From contig CAITXU010000066.1 in the NCBI GenBank assembly GCA_903896505.1, positions 1 to 62,846 on the forward strand: a stretch of 62,846 nucleotides of DNA, in the 5' to 3' direction. This DNA is from an uncultured Verrucomicrobiota bacterium. Its GTDB lineage: Bacteria; Verrucomicrobiota; Verrucomicrobiia; Limisphaerales; UBA9464. Below the pieces are notes generated by a model. It saw only the letters and a program-made list of their open reading frames with translations. It was not told the DNA's origin and did no database searches. Positions 8,205 to 15,861 of this stretch are shown one piece after another. The position numbers and the translations under genes are program-made. Each line of letters opens with the position of its first letter. Positions within the stretch are counted from its first letter, which is position 1.

Positions 8205-8923
8205 AAGGAAGGAAGGTTGGGTCCAAAGGCAAGGGAAAGTCCGGCCGGCGTGCCGACCAGCAGCAGGGTGTGAAACGAAGGACGACCAGTGACCGGATCG
8301 ACGGCATCCAGGTTGGGAAGTTGTAATTGGGTTACCGTCCATCGGACCCGTTGGCCGGGGACCACCCCGTCATTCCCCACCCGCAGCTGCGGCGCGAGGG
8401 CACTGCCCCCGATCCAGACCGTGTGCCATTGATCGGTGGGATCGCGAAACTGAAGCGCCCCGTCCTGAAGCCGGGCCGTCGGTGCCCCGGTGGCATCCTT
8501 CGCTCCGGCGACAATTTGAAACGGGTAACCCGGCGGCGGACCGAGCTCAATCGAGTAGCCCGCGCCACCCGTGAGGTCGGTCAACCAGAGTCGCCCCTGC
8601 CGGAAGGCAAATCCCGGTGTCGCGGGGGCACCGATGGCCGGTGCCAGCCGAACCCCGGGCCCAACCAATTCGTCGAGCGTGTGGGTGGCCTCGTCGTCGG
8701 GAACCGTGAATTCCACTGGACGGTCCCACGCCGTCATCAGCTGATACCACCCGGGTGCGAGACGAAGGCCCACCATGCCCTGGGAATCCGGTGTCGCCGA
8801 GATGTCCGAGGCACTGATCAGCACTGCCCCCAGCAACTGGGGAGAAGGTCGACGCGACACCGTCACCGGGCGGGTCAGGGACAGCCCGTCACAGGTTTGA
8901 ACTCGAAAGACGACGGTGGCCAT
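8201..8923 (-). CDS. Phage structural protein, function unknown
   Basis: A 240-aa protein that starts 2 bases after the gp37-like stop and overlaps the next SGNH gene by 4 bases. The N-terminal 95 residues look like a beta-sandwich (MATVVFRVQTCDGLSLTRPV, then GWYQLMTAWDRPVEFTVPD), and the middle has a second beta-rich repeat with GGAGYSIELGPPPGYPF. This could be an adaptor that holds the SGNH fibres, given strict co-location, but no family was recognised. Confidence 0.6.
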   Translation of the reverse strand: MATVVFRVQTCDGLSLTRPVTVSRRPSPQLLGAVLISASDISATPDSQGMVGLRLAPGWYQLMTAWDRPVEFTVPDDEATHTLDELVGPGVRLAPAIGAPATPGFAFRQGRLWLTDLTGGAGYSIELGPPPGYPFQIVAGAKDATGAPTARLQDGALQFRDPTDQWHTVWIGGSALAPQLRVGNDGVVPGQRVRWTVTQLQLPNLDAVDPVTGRPSFHTLLLVGTPAGLSLAFGPNLPSL

Positions 8924-8925
8924 GT

Positions 8926-9483
8926 TCAGACAATCGGTTGCTGACCCAGATCGAAGTCGAGTTGTCCGCCGACCAGTTCCAGACGAACCAGCCAGACCCC
9001 GCGGCCCACCAGGGCGTCCGGGCGGCCCTCGTGCGGCAGCGGGGTGGCGGAGACCGGTCGGACATAGACCCCGGGAAAAAGCCGTCCCGTCACCGGTTTG
9101 GGCAGGCCGCTGCCCGGCGGCATCGGCCCGGGCGCGAGCCCCAGCACCAAGTCCTTGAGGGCCACGACCCCCGGAAGGCCGAGACCGCCAAAGACGGCCT
9201 CGGTCCGGTTCGCCACCTGCCGGTCCGCCATCAGGAGACTGACGAGTGCGGTTCGGCGCACGTGTATTTGGCGTCCCGCATGGAGGGTCTCGTATCGGTC
9301 CCCCTCGTACACCAGGAGACAGAGGCGGTCGGCTGTCGCCTGCAATTCCTCGACGGCGACTGCCAGGTCCAGCTGGTCAAACCGGGCGACCCGTCCAAAG
9401 GCCGGTTCCCCTTCCCAGCGCAACTGCTCCAGACACGCCTGCACGGCATCCAGGAGCTCTTCCGTGGAGGACGGCGTGGTCAT
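8926..9483 (-). CDS. Mu gp37-like (DUF1834-type) head-tail joining protein
   Basis: A 185-aa protein from ATG 9483, overlapping the stop of the DUF1320-like gene by 4 bases (ATGA). In Mu-like phages the gene after gp36 is gp37, a protein of about this size that helps join head and tail. The N-terminal helices (STEELLDAVQACLEQL) and the following beta region (AVAVEELQATADRLCLLVYE) fit such a protein. The call depends largely on gene order; sequence identity to gp37 was not tested. Confidence 0.5.
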   Translation of the reverse strand: MTTPSSTEELLDAVQACLEQLRWEGEPAFGRVARFDQLDLAVAVEELQATADRLCLLVYEGDRYETLHAGRQIHVRRTALVSLLMADRQVANRTEAVFGGLGLPGVVALKDLVLGLAPGPMPPGSGLPKPVTGRLFPGVYVRPVSATPLPHEGRPDALVGRGVWLVRLELVGGQLDFDLGQQPIV

Positions 9484-9902
9484 ACGGTGGCCTCCAGGTG
9501 GGTGGCCTCGATATGGGTCGGCACCAGCACTCGCCCGCCCCACGCCGCCCGTGGGGCGGCTTCGGAGGCGGACGGGTTGGGCGGGAGCAAGTCGGCAAAG
9601 CGCCCGTCGCGGATGTCTTCGAGCTCGCGCAGGGCGGCATCGTGGTCCCGTTGCACCGACTCGGGCACCGCACCGCCCGGGAAGGAGAGCAATTGATGCA
9701 CCGCGAGGCATCGGACCAGTCGCCGCCACCGGTCGGCCGGGAGTTCGTACCGACCGGTATAGTCCCGCACCAGCCCGGCCATTTCCGCGATCACCTCGGT
9801 GATCGGTTGGGCCAGTCCCCGGTTGAGACGGGCGCGGAACAGCTCTTCCAGCGTCTTTTGGGACAAAAGAAGGTCCGATTCGGAAAAGGCCGGGGTGGGC
9901 AT
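9480..9902 (-). CDS. Mu gp36-like protein (DUF1320-type)
   Basis: A 140-aa mostly helical protein. ATG 9902 is chosen because translation further upstream (to 9989) enters repeat DNA. It has the Mu gp36/DUF1320 layout: an acidic N-terminus with a helix (SESDLLLSQKTLEELFRARL), an ITEVIAEMAGLVRDYTGRYELP segment describing an orthogonal helical bundle, a His-Gln-Leu-Leu core, and an Arg-Asp-His-Asp-Ala-Ala-Leu-Arg-Glu-Leu helix. These proteins act as head-completion or connector parts. It follows the capsid gene, as in Mu-like phages. Confidence 0.65.
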   Translation of the reverse strand: MPTPAFSESDLLLSQKTLEELFRARLNRGLAQPITEVIAEMAGLVRDYTGRYELPADRWRRLVRCLAVHQLLSFPGGAVPESVQRDHDAALRELEDIRDGRFADLLPPNPSASEAAPRAAWGGRVLVPTHIEATHLEATV

Positions 9903-9930
9903 CGCGTATTGGGGTAGAGGGTGTTTGTAA

Positions 9931-9957
9931 GAAGCGGCGGGACGCCGCTGCCACTTT
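9931..9957. repeat. Dispersed palindromic repeat, copy 1
   Basis: A 27-base intergenic sequence with the core GCGGCGGGACGCCGC between the capsid and gp36-like genes. A near-identical copy in the opposite orientation lies at 51449-51475. It looks like a host intergenic repeat inserted into the phage operon. Confidence 0.6.
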
Positions 9958-9981
9958 GTTGAGACCAATGACCGGGTCGGA

Positions 9982-12036
9982 TTAGGCACTCACCAGCAAT
10001 TGGCCGCTGGGCGTCTGACCGGCGGCCACGCCGAACATGAAGGCCACGCGCATCACCGCCTGACCCAATTGATGGTTCAGGTACTGCACCAGCATCACGC
10101 TCATGCCGGTGTCGGGATTGGTCACCACCGTGGTGACGCCACCGCCCGATGCCCCGGGGAAGACGGTGGTGTAGTCGTTGGGCAGCCGGGTGGCCAGGAT
10201 GAGGGCATCGGGACTGAACCCGAACCCGGTGAGATTGCCCGTCGGAGGAAGGTTCACGGCTTCATAAATATCAAATCCGGCGACATTGGGCAGTTGATAG
10301 CCGGTGATGATCTCGGGGCGCTGGTAGGCGGCGAGGCTGACCAGGGCCGAATCGCTGGCGAGCGCCGCGAAATAATCACTGTAGAGCAGCAGCGTCCGAT
10401 GGGTCGTAGGCACGCCCCGCTTGCTCAAATCGCGCGCCATCGCCACCACGGTGGCCCGTCCAAAGCCGGCCAGCGCCTGAATGGTCTTGGCCGGAAAGGT
10501 GACCGGTACCAGCAGGGCATACAGCGCGTCCACCAGGCTCTTGCCGAGGGCATAGTGGATTCCCTCCTCCTGCTCGCCAAAGAGCATCCGCCGGGTGCTG
10601 GCCAGGTCGTTCGCCGTGAAGGCAATCTGAACCGCCTTGTGGGCGTTCAGGGTGACGTTCACGTCCGTGCTGGTCACGTCGCTCGTCGCATAGCCGGTCG
10701 CCGGTGAATAGTCGGTGACGCCCGGAATGGTCCGAATGCGCGTCCGGATGGTCTGATTGAAGGCCGCATTTTCCGGACTGAAGTCGGTGCTGATCCGGTT
10801 CAGGACCGGGAACCGCAGCTTGAGCAGGTCCAGGGCCCGCTGGGTCACCAGATCGCCGACCAACGTTCCGAGGGTATTGGCCGCCTGAATCACCGATTCA
10901 TCGCCCCGTGCCACCCGGGCCCGCAGGTCGCGGGCCCAGATGGCTCCCCGCTCCCCGCCCGGACGCGCGGCTGCATATGCTTGAATGACCCGGCGCGAAT
11001 CATCGGCCACCACCGCCGCCGTCCCGGAACTGGCCGTGATGACGGTTCCCAAAGCCGGATGCGACGGAAGGGCCGCCAGCAGGGCGGCGTGGGCCGGTTC
11101 CTGCTCGAGCAACCGCTGCCATTGCTCCTGCAGGTCGGTGTTTTGCGGCGGCAGTGCGCCGCGGGCGGTCGCCGCCTGCACCGCGGCGCGAGCGGTCTCG
11201 GCCCGCTGCTGGCGGAGTTGCCGGTGCAGTTCCTCCCGCTCCTGCCGCCACAGCTCGGTCTCCGCTGCGGCAATCGGCGGCTGTGGCGTATCGCCGGAAC
11301 GGGACCCGTTCGTTGTTGGAACCGGCGGAGCGGACCCCGCCGTGGCATCAGTGCCGGGTCGCTCCGGAGGAGTGGCCGCTGCCAGAACCACCGGCGAAGT
11401 ACAGGCCGGCAGGTTGAGCGTGGCGTGGGGAGAGGTGGCGTGAGGCAGCAGGACAGGCGTGCCGCCGGGAGTGGATTCAGTCATGGTGTGAGGTGTGGAG
11501 TCTGTGCCTGCGGGAGTGACCGCAAACAGACAGTTGGATTCGGTCAAAGAGGAGGAGGCCCAGAGCGGGCGCATCTGTAGAAAGGCGGGATCGTTCACCA
11601 GACCGCCCATGTTGAGCGGAGCGCCGGTGACCCGGGCCGGGTCACCGTCGTCGAGCAGGAAGGCCGGTGAAAAGGCCCGGTAGGTGCGCCCTACCACCGC
11701 CCCGGCCCCGGCGTCCGACCATTCGACCCGGGCATACACCCCGGGCTCGGGGGCGTCGCGCCAGACGAATTCCAGGGGCCATGCGGCGGCCGCCTCGTTC
11801 CGGTGGTCGAAATCAAAGAACGGTCGCTGCCGCGACGATTCCATGTGTGCCCGCCATTGCGCCTGAAGGGTTGACGCCGTCTGAGGGTCGACCCGCACCC
11901 GCACCTGGACGGGAACCCCCTCGCGGGTCGCATGCAGGGTGTGGACACCGGACGGCATCCACATGAGCTCCGCGGGCGGGGCATCGGCGTCGATGCGCAG
12001 TGGCGCACGGGATAAGGAACAGGTGACGGGGTTCAT
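9982..12036 (-). CDS. Mu I-like protease/scaffold fused to major capsid protein
   Basis: A 684-aa protein from ATG 12036, with GGAGG 12 bases upstream on the minus strand. Residues 1-130 resemble the Mu gpI protease: FDFDH at 74-78, YARVEW at 101-106 and YRAFSP at 119-124 are its hallmark segments. Residues about 160-255 are Pro/Thr-rich and disordered, and 257-290 form an Arg/Glu coiled coil of scaffold type. From about 380 the sequence is a capsid protein with RISTDFSPENAAFNQTIRTR and a long beta-rich shell domain. In Mu the protease/scaffold and the capsid are separate genes (I, Z and T). A single chain would need self-cleavage to release the capsid domain. Confidence 0.75.
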   Translation of the reverse strand: MNPVTCSLSRAPLRIDADAPPAELMWMPSGVHTLHATREGVPVQVRVRVDPQTASTLQAQWRAHMESSRQRPFFDFDHRNEAAAAWPLEFVWRDAPEPGVYARVEWSDAGAGAVVGRTYRAFSPAFLLDDGDPARVTGAPLNMGGLVNDPAFLQMRPLWASSSLTESNCLFAVTPAGTDSTPHTMTESTPGGTPVLLPHATSPHATLNLPACTSPVVLAAATPPERPGTDATAGSAPPVPTTNGSRSGDTPQPPIAAAETELWRQEREELHRQLRQQRAETARAAVQAATARGALPPQNTDLQEQWQRLLEQEPAHAALLAALPSHPALGTVITASSGTAAVVADDSRRVIQAYAAARPGGERGAIWARDLRARVARGDESVIQAANTLGTLVGDLVTQRALDLLKLRFPVLNRISTDFSPENAAFNQTIRTRIRTIPGVTDYSPATGYATSDVTSTDVNVTLNAHKAVQIAFTANDLASTRRMLFGEQEEGIHYALGKSLVDALYALLVPVTFPAKTIQALAGFGRATVVAMARDLSKRGVPTTHRTLLLYSDYFAALASDSALVSLAAYQRPEIITGYQLPNVAGFDIYEAVNLPPTGNLTGFGFSPDALILATRLPNDYTTVFPGASGGGVTTVVTNPDTGMSVMLVQYLNHQLGQAVMRVAFMFGVAAGQTPSGQLLVSA

Positions 12037-12115
12037 GGGAAGCGAAGACCTCCAAAATCGGACGTTAATCATGACCATGAACTGGACAAGCATTCCGGCG
12101 GCCATGCGACGGAGC

Positions 12116-12157
12116 GCAGGTTTCCAAACCTGCTGTACCGCGGGCCTCCAGGCCTGC
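12116..12157 (+). repeat. Twin-hairpin repeat, copy A
   Basis: Two hairpins, GCAGGTTTCCAAACCTGC (12116-12133) and GCGGGCCTCCAGGCCTGC (12140-12157), are separated by 6 bases. Copy B at 14379-14420 has the same layout with different but still complementary stems, so structure rather than sequence is conserved. Confidence 0.7.
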
Positions 12158-12392
12158 CGGGCTGTAGGGCGAACCGGAGCGCTTCGGGACGTGACGCGGC
12201 GCAGATGGCCCGCGGGTTTGACCGATGCACGTCGGCCCCATCCCCCAGCCCTTCTTTCTCTGTGTCCTCTGTGGTTAAACCTCCTGACCGTGGGCAAGGG
12301 TCCAACCACAGAGGGCTCAAAGGGCTCAAAGAACCCATTGATTTCAAGGGCGTTTGCTGGAAGCGCCTGGGCGGGCGAAGAGCCGCTATTTG

Positions 12393-12410
12393 GACGACAG
12401 GAATGCCTGC
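12393..12410 (-). repeat. Hairpin repeat, degenerate copy D
   Basis: Read on the minus strand this is GCAGGCATTCCTGTCGTC preceded by GTAGC, matching the first hairpin of copies A and B with a decayed right arm. Confidence 0.5.
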
Positions 12411-12454
12411 GCTACAGCGTGGATTCGATGGCTGATCCATAAAATAACGTGTCA

Positions 12455-13924
12455 TCAATAGTTCGGCATCTGGGCCACCGAAGCCCGTCCGACGGGGGAT
12501 TCCACCACCGGTTCAGCCGGACCCGGCTCGGGGATGTCATGCCTTCGGTAAAACCAGGCCCGGGGCAGCCGGACCCCTTCGCGGAGCAACAGTTGGTCCC
12601 GTTGCGCCAGGGCCACGGCGTCCTCGGGGCGTCGTGCCGCCGACATCACTTTGGGTGCCTCCGAGGCATCGCCGTAGTTCACCCGCAGCAGGGCCGGTAT
12701 CCATTGCCGGTTGATGACCTCGTCCACCCATCGCCCGGCCGCCTCGATGGCCTCGTCGCGCACGTTCTTATGGATATGCCCGAGGGCGCGGGAACCGCTG
12801 GCCGGAACGTCCGTGGTCAGCGTCTGGCCCAGGATAAGAATGTCGCACAGCCGGTCCGCCAGCGTTTGCACATAGGCCTGCGGATTGTCGCCGCCCACCC
12901 GCGCCGCCTCCTTCAGCTCGAGCTGGGTGCCCGCCGGAAACGCCGCCCATCCCGAATTGCCGATCTGGGCGAGCATGTCCTCCAGGATGGGAAGCAGCGA
13001 TGGATTATGCGGATCATACGTCGCCCAACGGATGGGCATGCCGAACACCTGGGCAAAGTTCAGCAACCATTCCGCCGAGAGATTCGCCGCCGCCCACCAA
13101 AAGGCCAGCGGACGCAACAGGGCACCGGCGGTCGCCAGGCCACTGCGCGACTTGCACACCGCCACCAGGAATTTATCAGGCGGAAATGGCTGAAACTCCC
13201 CCGGCTGACCGAGGCCGGTCGATGCAGGTGCCGAAGCCCCGGAGGGCCATCGCAATTCGAGGGCACCCTGGGCTGCCGTCCAGCCATAATGCTGCGGATG
13301 CACCCACCGCGTGGCCCGTGGGGCAAGGACCGATCCGCGCACCGGACGTGAGCGGGCCTCCCAATCGATCTCAAGCACCGAGACCCCCTTGGCCCACGCA
13401 TCCAGCAAATCGAAGACCGTCCCGCCAAAATCGTTCTCATCCGCTCCCGGACGCGGGCGCAACTCAAACAGTAGTTCCGACACCAGTTCGGCTCGCTCGA
13501 CCGCCTTCGGCGTTGGTGCACGACCGGGGAGTCCTGACGGAATCACCTCGCGGTCGAGACCCACCACCGCCCGCTTCAATTCCAGCAGGTTTTTATTCAG
13601 TCGGGGCCAGGTGTCCTCCATGACCTGGAAGAGCTGCCAGCCCGCCAGCAGGTCGCCGGCGAGACCCAGCCGCAGCACCGACTCGATCATGGCCGGGCTG
13701 TAGAACCGGGCCCCGGGATTCAGCCAGTAGCCCTGACTCGACGAGGGGAGAATCCGGTGGAGGGCCGGGGGAATTCCGCCCGGGCCGGTGGGACGCGGCA
13801 GGCGTCCCGAGGTCCCGGTCCAACGACGCCATCGATGGGCTCCGGCCCGCCCTGCCCGTCGCAGGAACGCCCCCACCGATAGTGACTTTGACATCGCGTC
13901 CATCTGCGGAACAGCCTGTGGCAT
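12455..13924 (-). CDS. Mu gp29-like portal protein (DUF935)
   Basis: A 489-aa protein. The segment from about 250 to 330, with PPDKFLVAVCKSRSGL, LLRPLAFWWAAANLSAEWLL and FAQVFGMPIRWATYD, matches the core of the Mu gp29/DUF935 portal family. Upstream lie the typical ENDFGG and LEIDWE segments, and downstream LCDILILGQTLTTD. Portals form the dodecameric ring through which DNA enters the capsid. This is the first gene of the minus-strand module. A terminase large subunit would normally precede it, but the next 700 bases upstream are repeats. Starts at 13924, 13903 or 13891 (MSKSLSVGAFLRR) are possible; none has a clear Shine-Dalgarno site. Confidence 0.8.
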   Translation of the reverse strand: MPQAVPQMDAMSKSLSVGAFLRRAGRAGAHRWRRWTGTSGRLPRPTGPGGIPPALHRILPSSSQGYWLNPGARFYSPAMIESVLRLGLAGDLLAGWQLFQVMEDTWPRLNKNLLELKRAVVGLDREVIPSGLPGRAPTPKAVERAELVSELLFELRPRPGADENDFGGTVFDLLDAWAKGVSVLEIDWEARSRPVRGSVLAPRATRWVHPQHYGWTAAQGALELRWPSGASAPASTGLGQPGEFQPFPPDKFLVAVCKSRSGLATAGALLRPLAFWWAAANLSAEWLLNFAQVFGMPIRWATYDPHNPSLLPILEDMLAQIGNSGWAAFPAGTQLELKEAARVGGDNPQAYVQTLADRLCDILILGQTLTTDVPASGSRALGHIHKNVRDEAIEAAGRWVDEVINRQWIPALLRVNYGDASEAPKVMSAARRPEDAVALAQRDQLLLREGVRLPRAWFYRRHDIPEPGPAEPVVESPVGRASVAQMPNY

Positions 13925-14118
13925 GTCCGGGGCAATCGTGAGTCACGGATGGATTGCATTGTATGGATTGGCTGAAGAATGCGCGACGGTGGGTAAACCG
14001 GACCGGGCACGGTGTCAGAGTTTGTCCGCAGATTTGCGCAGATTCACGCAGATTCAGAAAAAGGCATGATGAAGGAGACATCATGGGTCCGGGCACTTTG
14101 CAGCCGAAATCCTCCGTG

Positions 14119-14156
14119 GTAGGGCGAACCTCCTGGTGAACCGCGGCGGTTCGAAC
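14119..14156 (+). repeat. GTAGGGCGAACC repeat, copy 1
   Basis: This 38-base sequence matches 47491-47528 at 33 positions. Both end in CCGCGGCGGTTCGAA, which holds short inverted symmetry. A partial copy follows the twin hairpin near 12164. Confidence 0.65.
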
Positions 14157-14378
14157 AACCTTTGGGACCACCGAGTCTTTGTAGCCGCACGTCAGTCGGC
14201 GCAAACTCTACTGGACCGGAACCCGTTCATCGAGAGATCGGCGGGTCTGCGGCCTAAAGAACAGCCGACGCTCGCCAGCGAAATCGCGCTCGCCCTTTAA
14301 CGGGATGCAGAACCCCGATCGATCAGCGCCGTCTGACGAACGGCTACGGCGGAGAGGGCGACCGCCTCGCAACGTAGC

Positions 14379-14420
14379 GCAGACATTCCTGTCTGCCGTG
14401 TCGCCGACTTTCGAGTCGGC
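14379..14420 (+). repeat. Twin-hairpin repeat, copy B
   Basis: GCAGACATTCCTGTCTGC (14379-14396) and GCCGACTTTCGAGTCGGC (14403-14420) are both perfect stems around 4-base loops, again 6 bases apart. They are preceded by CGTAGC. Confidence 0.75.
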
Positions 14421-14465
14421 AGGGCCGCGACCCGTCTCCAAACGCCTCGGTTCACCAACGGCCCG

Positions 14466-14483
14466 GCAGGTAAGAATACCTGC
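14466..14483 (-). repeat. Hairpin repeat, copy C
   Basis: On the minus strand this reads GCAGGTATTCTTACCTGC preceded by CGTAAC. It has a 7-bp perfect stem and is oriented opposite to copy B, 46 bases away. Confidence 0.65.
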
Positions 14484-14566
14484 GTTACGGATGTTCGGGC
14501 GTATGTTGGATTTAACTCTACTCCGCGTGAATTCCCCGTGATCAAGTGAGGCTAACTGCCTCTTTT

Positions 14567-14660
14567 AATCTGCGAAAATCTGCGTTCATCTGCGGATACT
14601 TCCCTTCCCGGTTGCAGGAGTTTGTCCGCAGATTTAGTCAGGCAGATTCCCGCAGATTCG
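14567..14660. repeat. GCAGAT-rich repeat pair
   Basis: AATCTGCGAAAATCTGCG-type sequence at 14567-14597 and TTTGTCCGCAGATTTAG-type at 14621-14660 are inverted relatives. Further members lie at about 14021-14056 and 47331-47360. They are probably dispersed host repeats. Confidence 0.6.
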
Positions 14661-14670
14661 GAAAACGCGG

Positions 14671-15393
14671 TCAACGCTTGCGCAGGATGACTTTTCCGTA
14701 GCTGGTGAGCAGAGCAACGGGATGCCGGACGAGCCAGTCCGATTTGAGTTTCTCGAGCGAGTGCAGGAAGGGAGCCCGCCGGGCGTAGTAGGGATGCCCG
14801 AAATAGCCGTGGTACTCCACGACTTCAAATCCCAACGATTCGAACCGCCGGATCATGGTCCGGGATGGACCCCGGCTCCAACTGTAGTAGGCCTTGAACT
14901 TGCCGTGGCGGTGACGGTCGCGCGGGGCGAAAATATCCAGCAGTTTGTCCGAGATGAATTCCGGCATCAATCGGTTGGCCAGGAACGGCAGGGTGTAGAG
15001 GGTCGAGAAACAGTGGGCACAGATGCCGCCCGGACGCAAAACCTGGTGGAGATTCCGGTAGTAGCGTTCTCCGTCCTGCACATGTTCATTGACCATCCGG
15101 CTGAATACAAAATCGAACGCCCCGATGAGGTCCGGCAGGGGGTCATGCCCGCTGAAGTCATGACAGAGGCGCGCGTAAGCGGGGTCAGATTTTTCCAACT
15201 CACTGGCGTCGATGTCGTTGGTGACATAATGGAGGCCATGCTTCCGGACAAAGTCCGTCGACATGGTTGGACCGGCTCCAGAGCCCACTTCAAGAATTTT
15301 TTTCGAGCCGAACCGTTCGATCAATTCTCCGAAAGCCTTGGGTGCCAGAGCCCAGCCTTCGAAGGCATCGAGGGGATGAAAGGCGATTTTCAT
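14671..15393 (-). CDS. Class I SAM-dependent methyltransferase
   Basis: A 240-aa protein from ATG 15393 (MKIAFHPLDAFEG). The upstream in-frame extension is Pro/Arg-rich and runs through untranslated sequence. Motif I is KKILEVGSGAGPTM (about 30-43), with NDID after the second strand, FDFVFSRMVNEHV for motif IV and VLRPGGI for motif V/VI. This is a Methyltransf_11-type enzyme. The Glu-Asn-like MVNEHVQDGERYYRNLHQVLRPGG stretch is common in sugar and lipid methyltransferases of surface-glycan loci. It is divergent from the polysaccharide cluster, so it may modify the product of that locus; the substrate is unknown. Confidence 0.8.
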   Translation of the reverse strand: MKIAFHPLDAFEGWALAPKAFGELIERFGSKKILEVGSGAGPTMSTDFVRKHGLHYVTNDIDASELEKSDPAYARLCHDFSGHDPLPDLIGAFDFVFSRMVNEHVQDGERYYRNLHQVLRPGGICAHCFSTLYTLPFLANRLMPEFISDKLLDIFAPRDRHRHGKFKAYYSWSRGPSRTMIRRFESLGFEVVEYHGYFGHPYYARRAPFLHSLEKLKSDWLVRHPVALLTSYGKVILRKR

Positions 15394-15861
15394 GCAGGGA
15401 GTCTGGGCTGAATCGGTGAGCGGTGGTGAGGGGTGTACGGGTTGAAAGGGGTTTGAAGGAGTTTGCCCAGAGCGGCCACGGCGGCTTTGACCACTTTGAG
15501 CAGGGGACCTTCCAACGAAGACGCGGGGGATTATGGGGGAGAGGAAGTTGTGATCAAGGGTTTTTGGGTGGTCGGACAGGTCGACGGGCCGGGTCGGAGC
15601 CTCCATCGGTCCCATGGAAATGGGTGAAGAATCGACGCCGGCGACCGGGGCAGCATCGCCGTTGGCGGTTCACAAGAATGTCACGGGCGCTGGACAAGAA
15701 TCCGGATAATCTGGCTTGCGCCGGTATCAACAGTTCGATTAAATCGTTCAGTTCAAACTGAACGAATCAATCGTTCGGTGAGTCCGGGATGGTTCGAGAT
15801 CGTTCGCCAAACCACTTTGCCACTGCGAAGTGACGGGCACGAAGTGTCCCGCCCCCTGTTC
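15394..15861. promoter_or_regulatory. Divergent regulatory region before the polysaccharide locus
   Basis: A 468-base gap between the minus-strand methyltransferase and the plus-strand GbsR-like gene. The only clear signal is the palindrome at 15738-15771. I see no gene. Confidence 0.5.
15738..15771. promoter_or_regulatory. Candidate operator palindrome for the GbsR/MarR regulator
   Basis: CGTTCAGTT-CA-AACTGAACG at 15745-15764 is a perfect 9-bp inverted repeat with a 2-bp centre. Symmetry extends outward to ATT...AAT with two mismatches. GTTCA/TGAAC-type palindromes of this size are typical MarR-family sites. It lies about 90 bases before the regulator start, so autoregulation is a reasonable inference. 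Confidence 0.6.

Larger units (their letters stand above)
12037..12454. other. Repeat-filled gap inside the phage operon
   Basis: There is no supported gene in these 418 bases. They hold a twin-hairpin repeat (12116-12157), a degenerate single hairpin in the other orientation (12393-12410), a GTAGGGCGAACC copy near 12164, and CTCTGTGTCCTCTGTGG-type sequence near 12256 and 12304 that looks like another dispersed repeat. The gap separates portal from capsid, which are normally close. Confidence 0.6.
13925..14670. other. Repeat-dense intergenic region upstream of the phage module
   Basis: No gene is supported in these 746 bases; the short open frames overlap repeats. It holds GCAGAT-rich units (about 14021-14056, 14567-14597, 14621-14660), a GTAGGGCGAACC repeat (14119-14156) and two hairpin repeats (14379-14420, 14466-14483). 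A promoter for the portal operon should lie at its left end, but I could not pick a convincing one. Confidence 0.6.

Noticed and set aside
5919..8342. Start of SGNH 1 at 8342
   Set aside because: The extra residues overlap the previous gene and would bury the signal peptide; ATG 8204 overlaps the previous stop as ATGA.
14208..14545. Small open frames in the repeat region upstream of the portal
   Set aside because: They coincide with hairpin and GCAGAT repeats and give no protein-like sequence.
12116..14660. CRISPR array
   Set aside because: The repeats are few, unevenly spaced and in both orientations, with no spacer pattern and no cas gene.
15575..15590. GGACAGGTC match near 15.58 kb as a RAYT repeat
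   Set aside because: Only the short core matches; the flanking AAATACA/ATTT parts are absent, so chance is likely.
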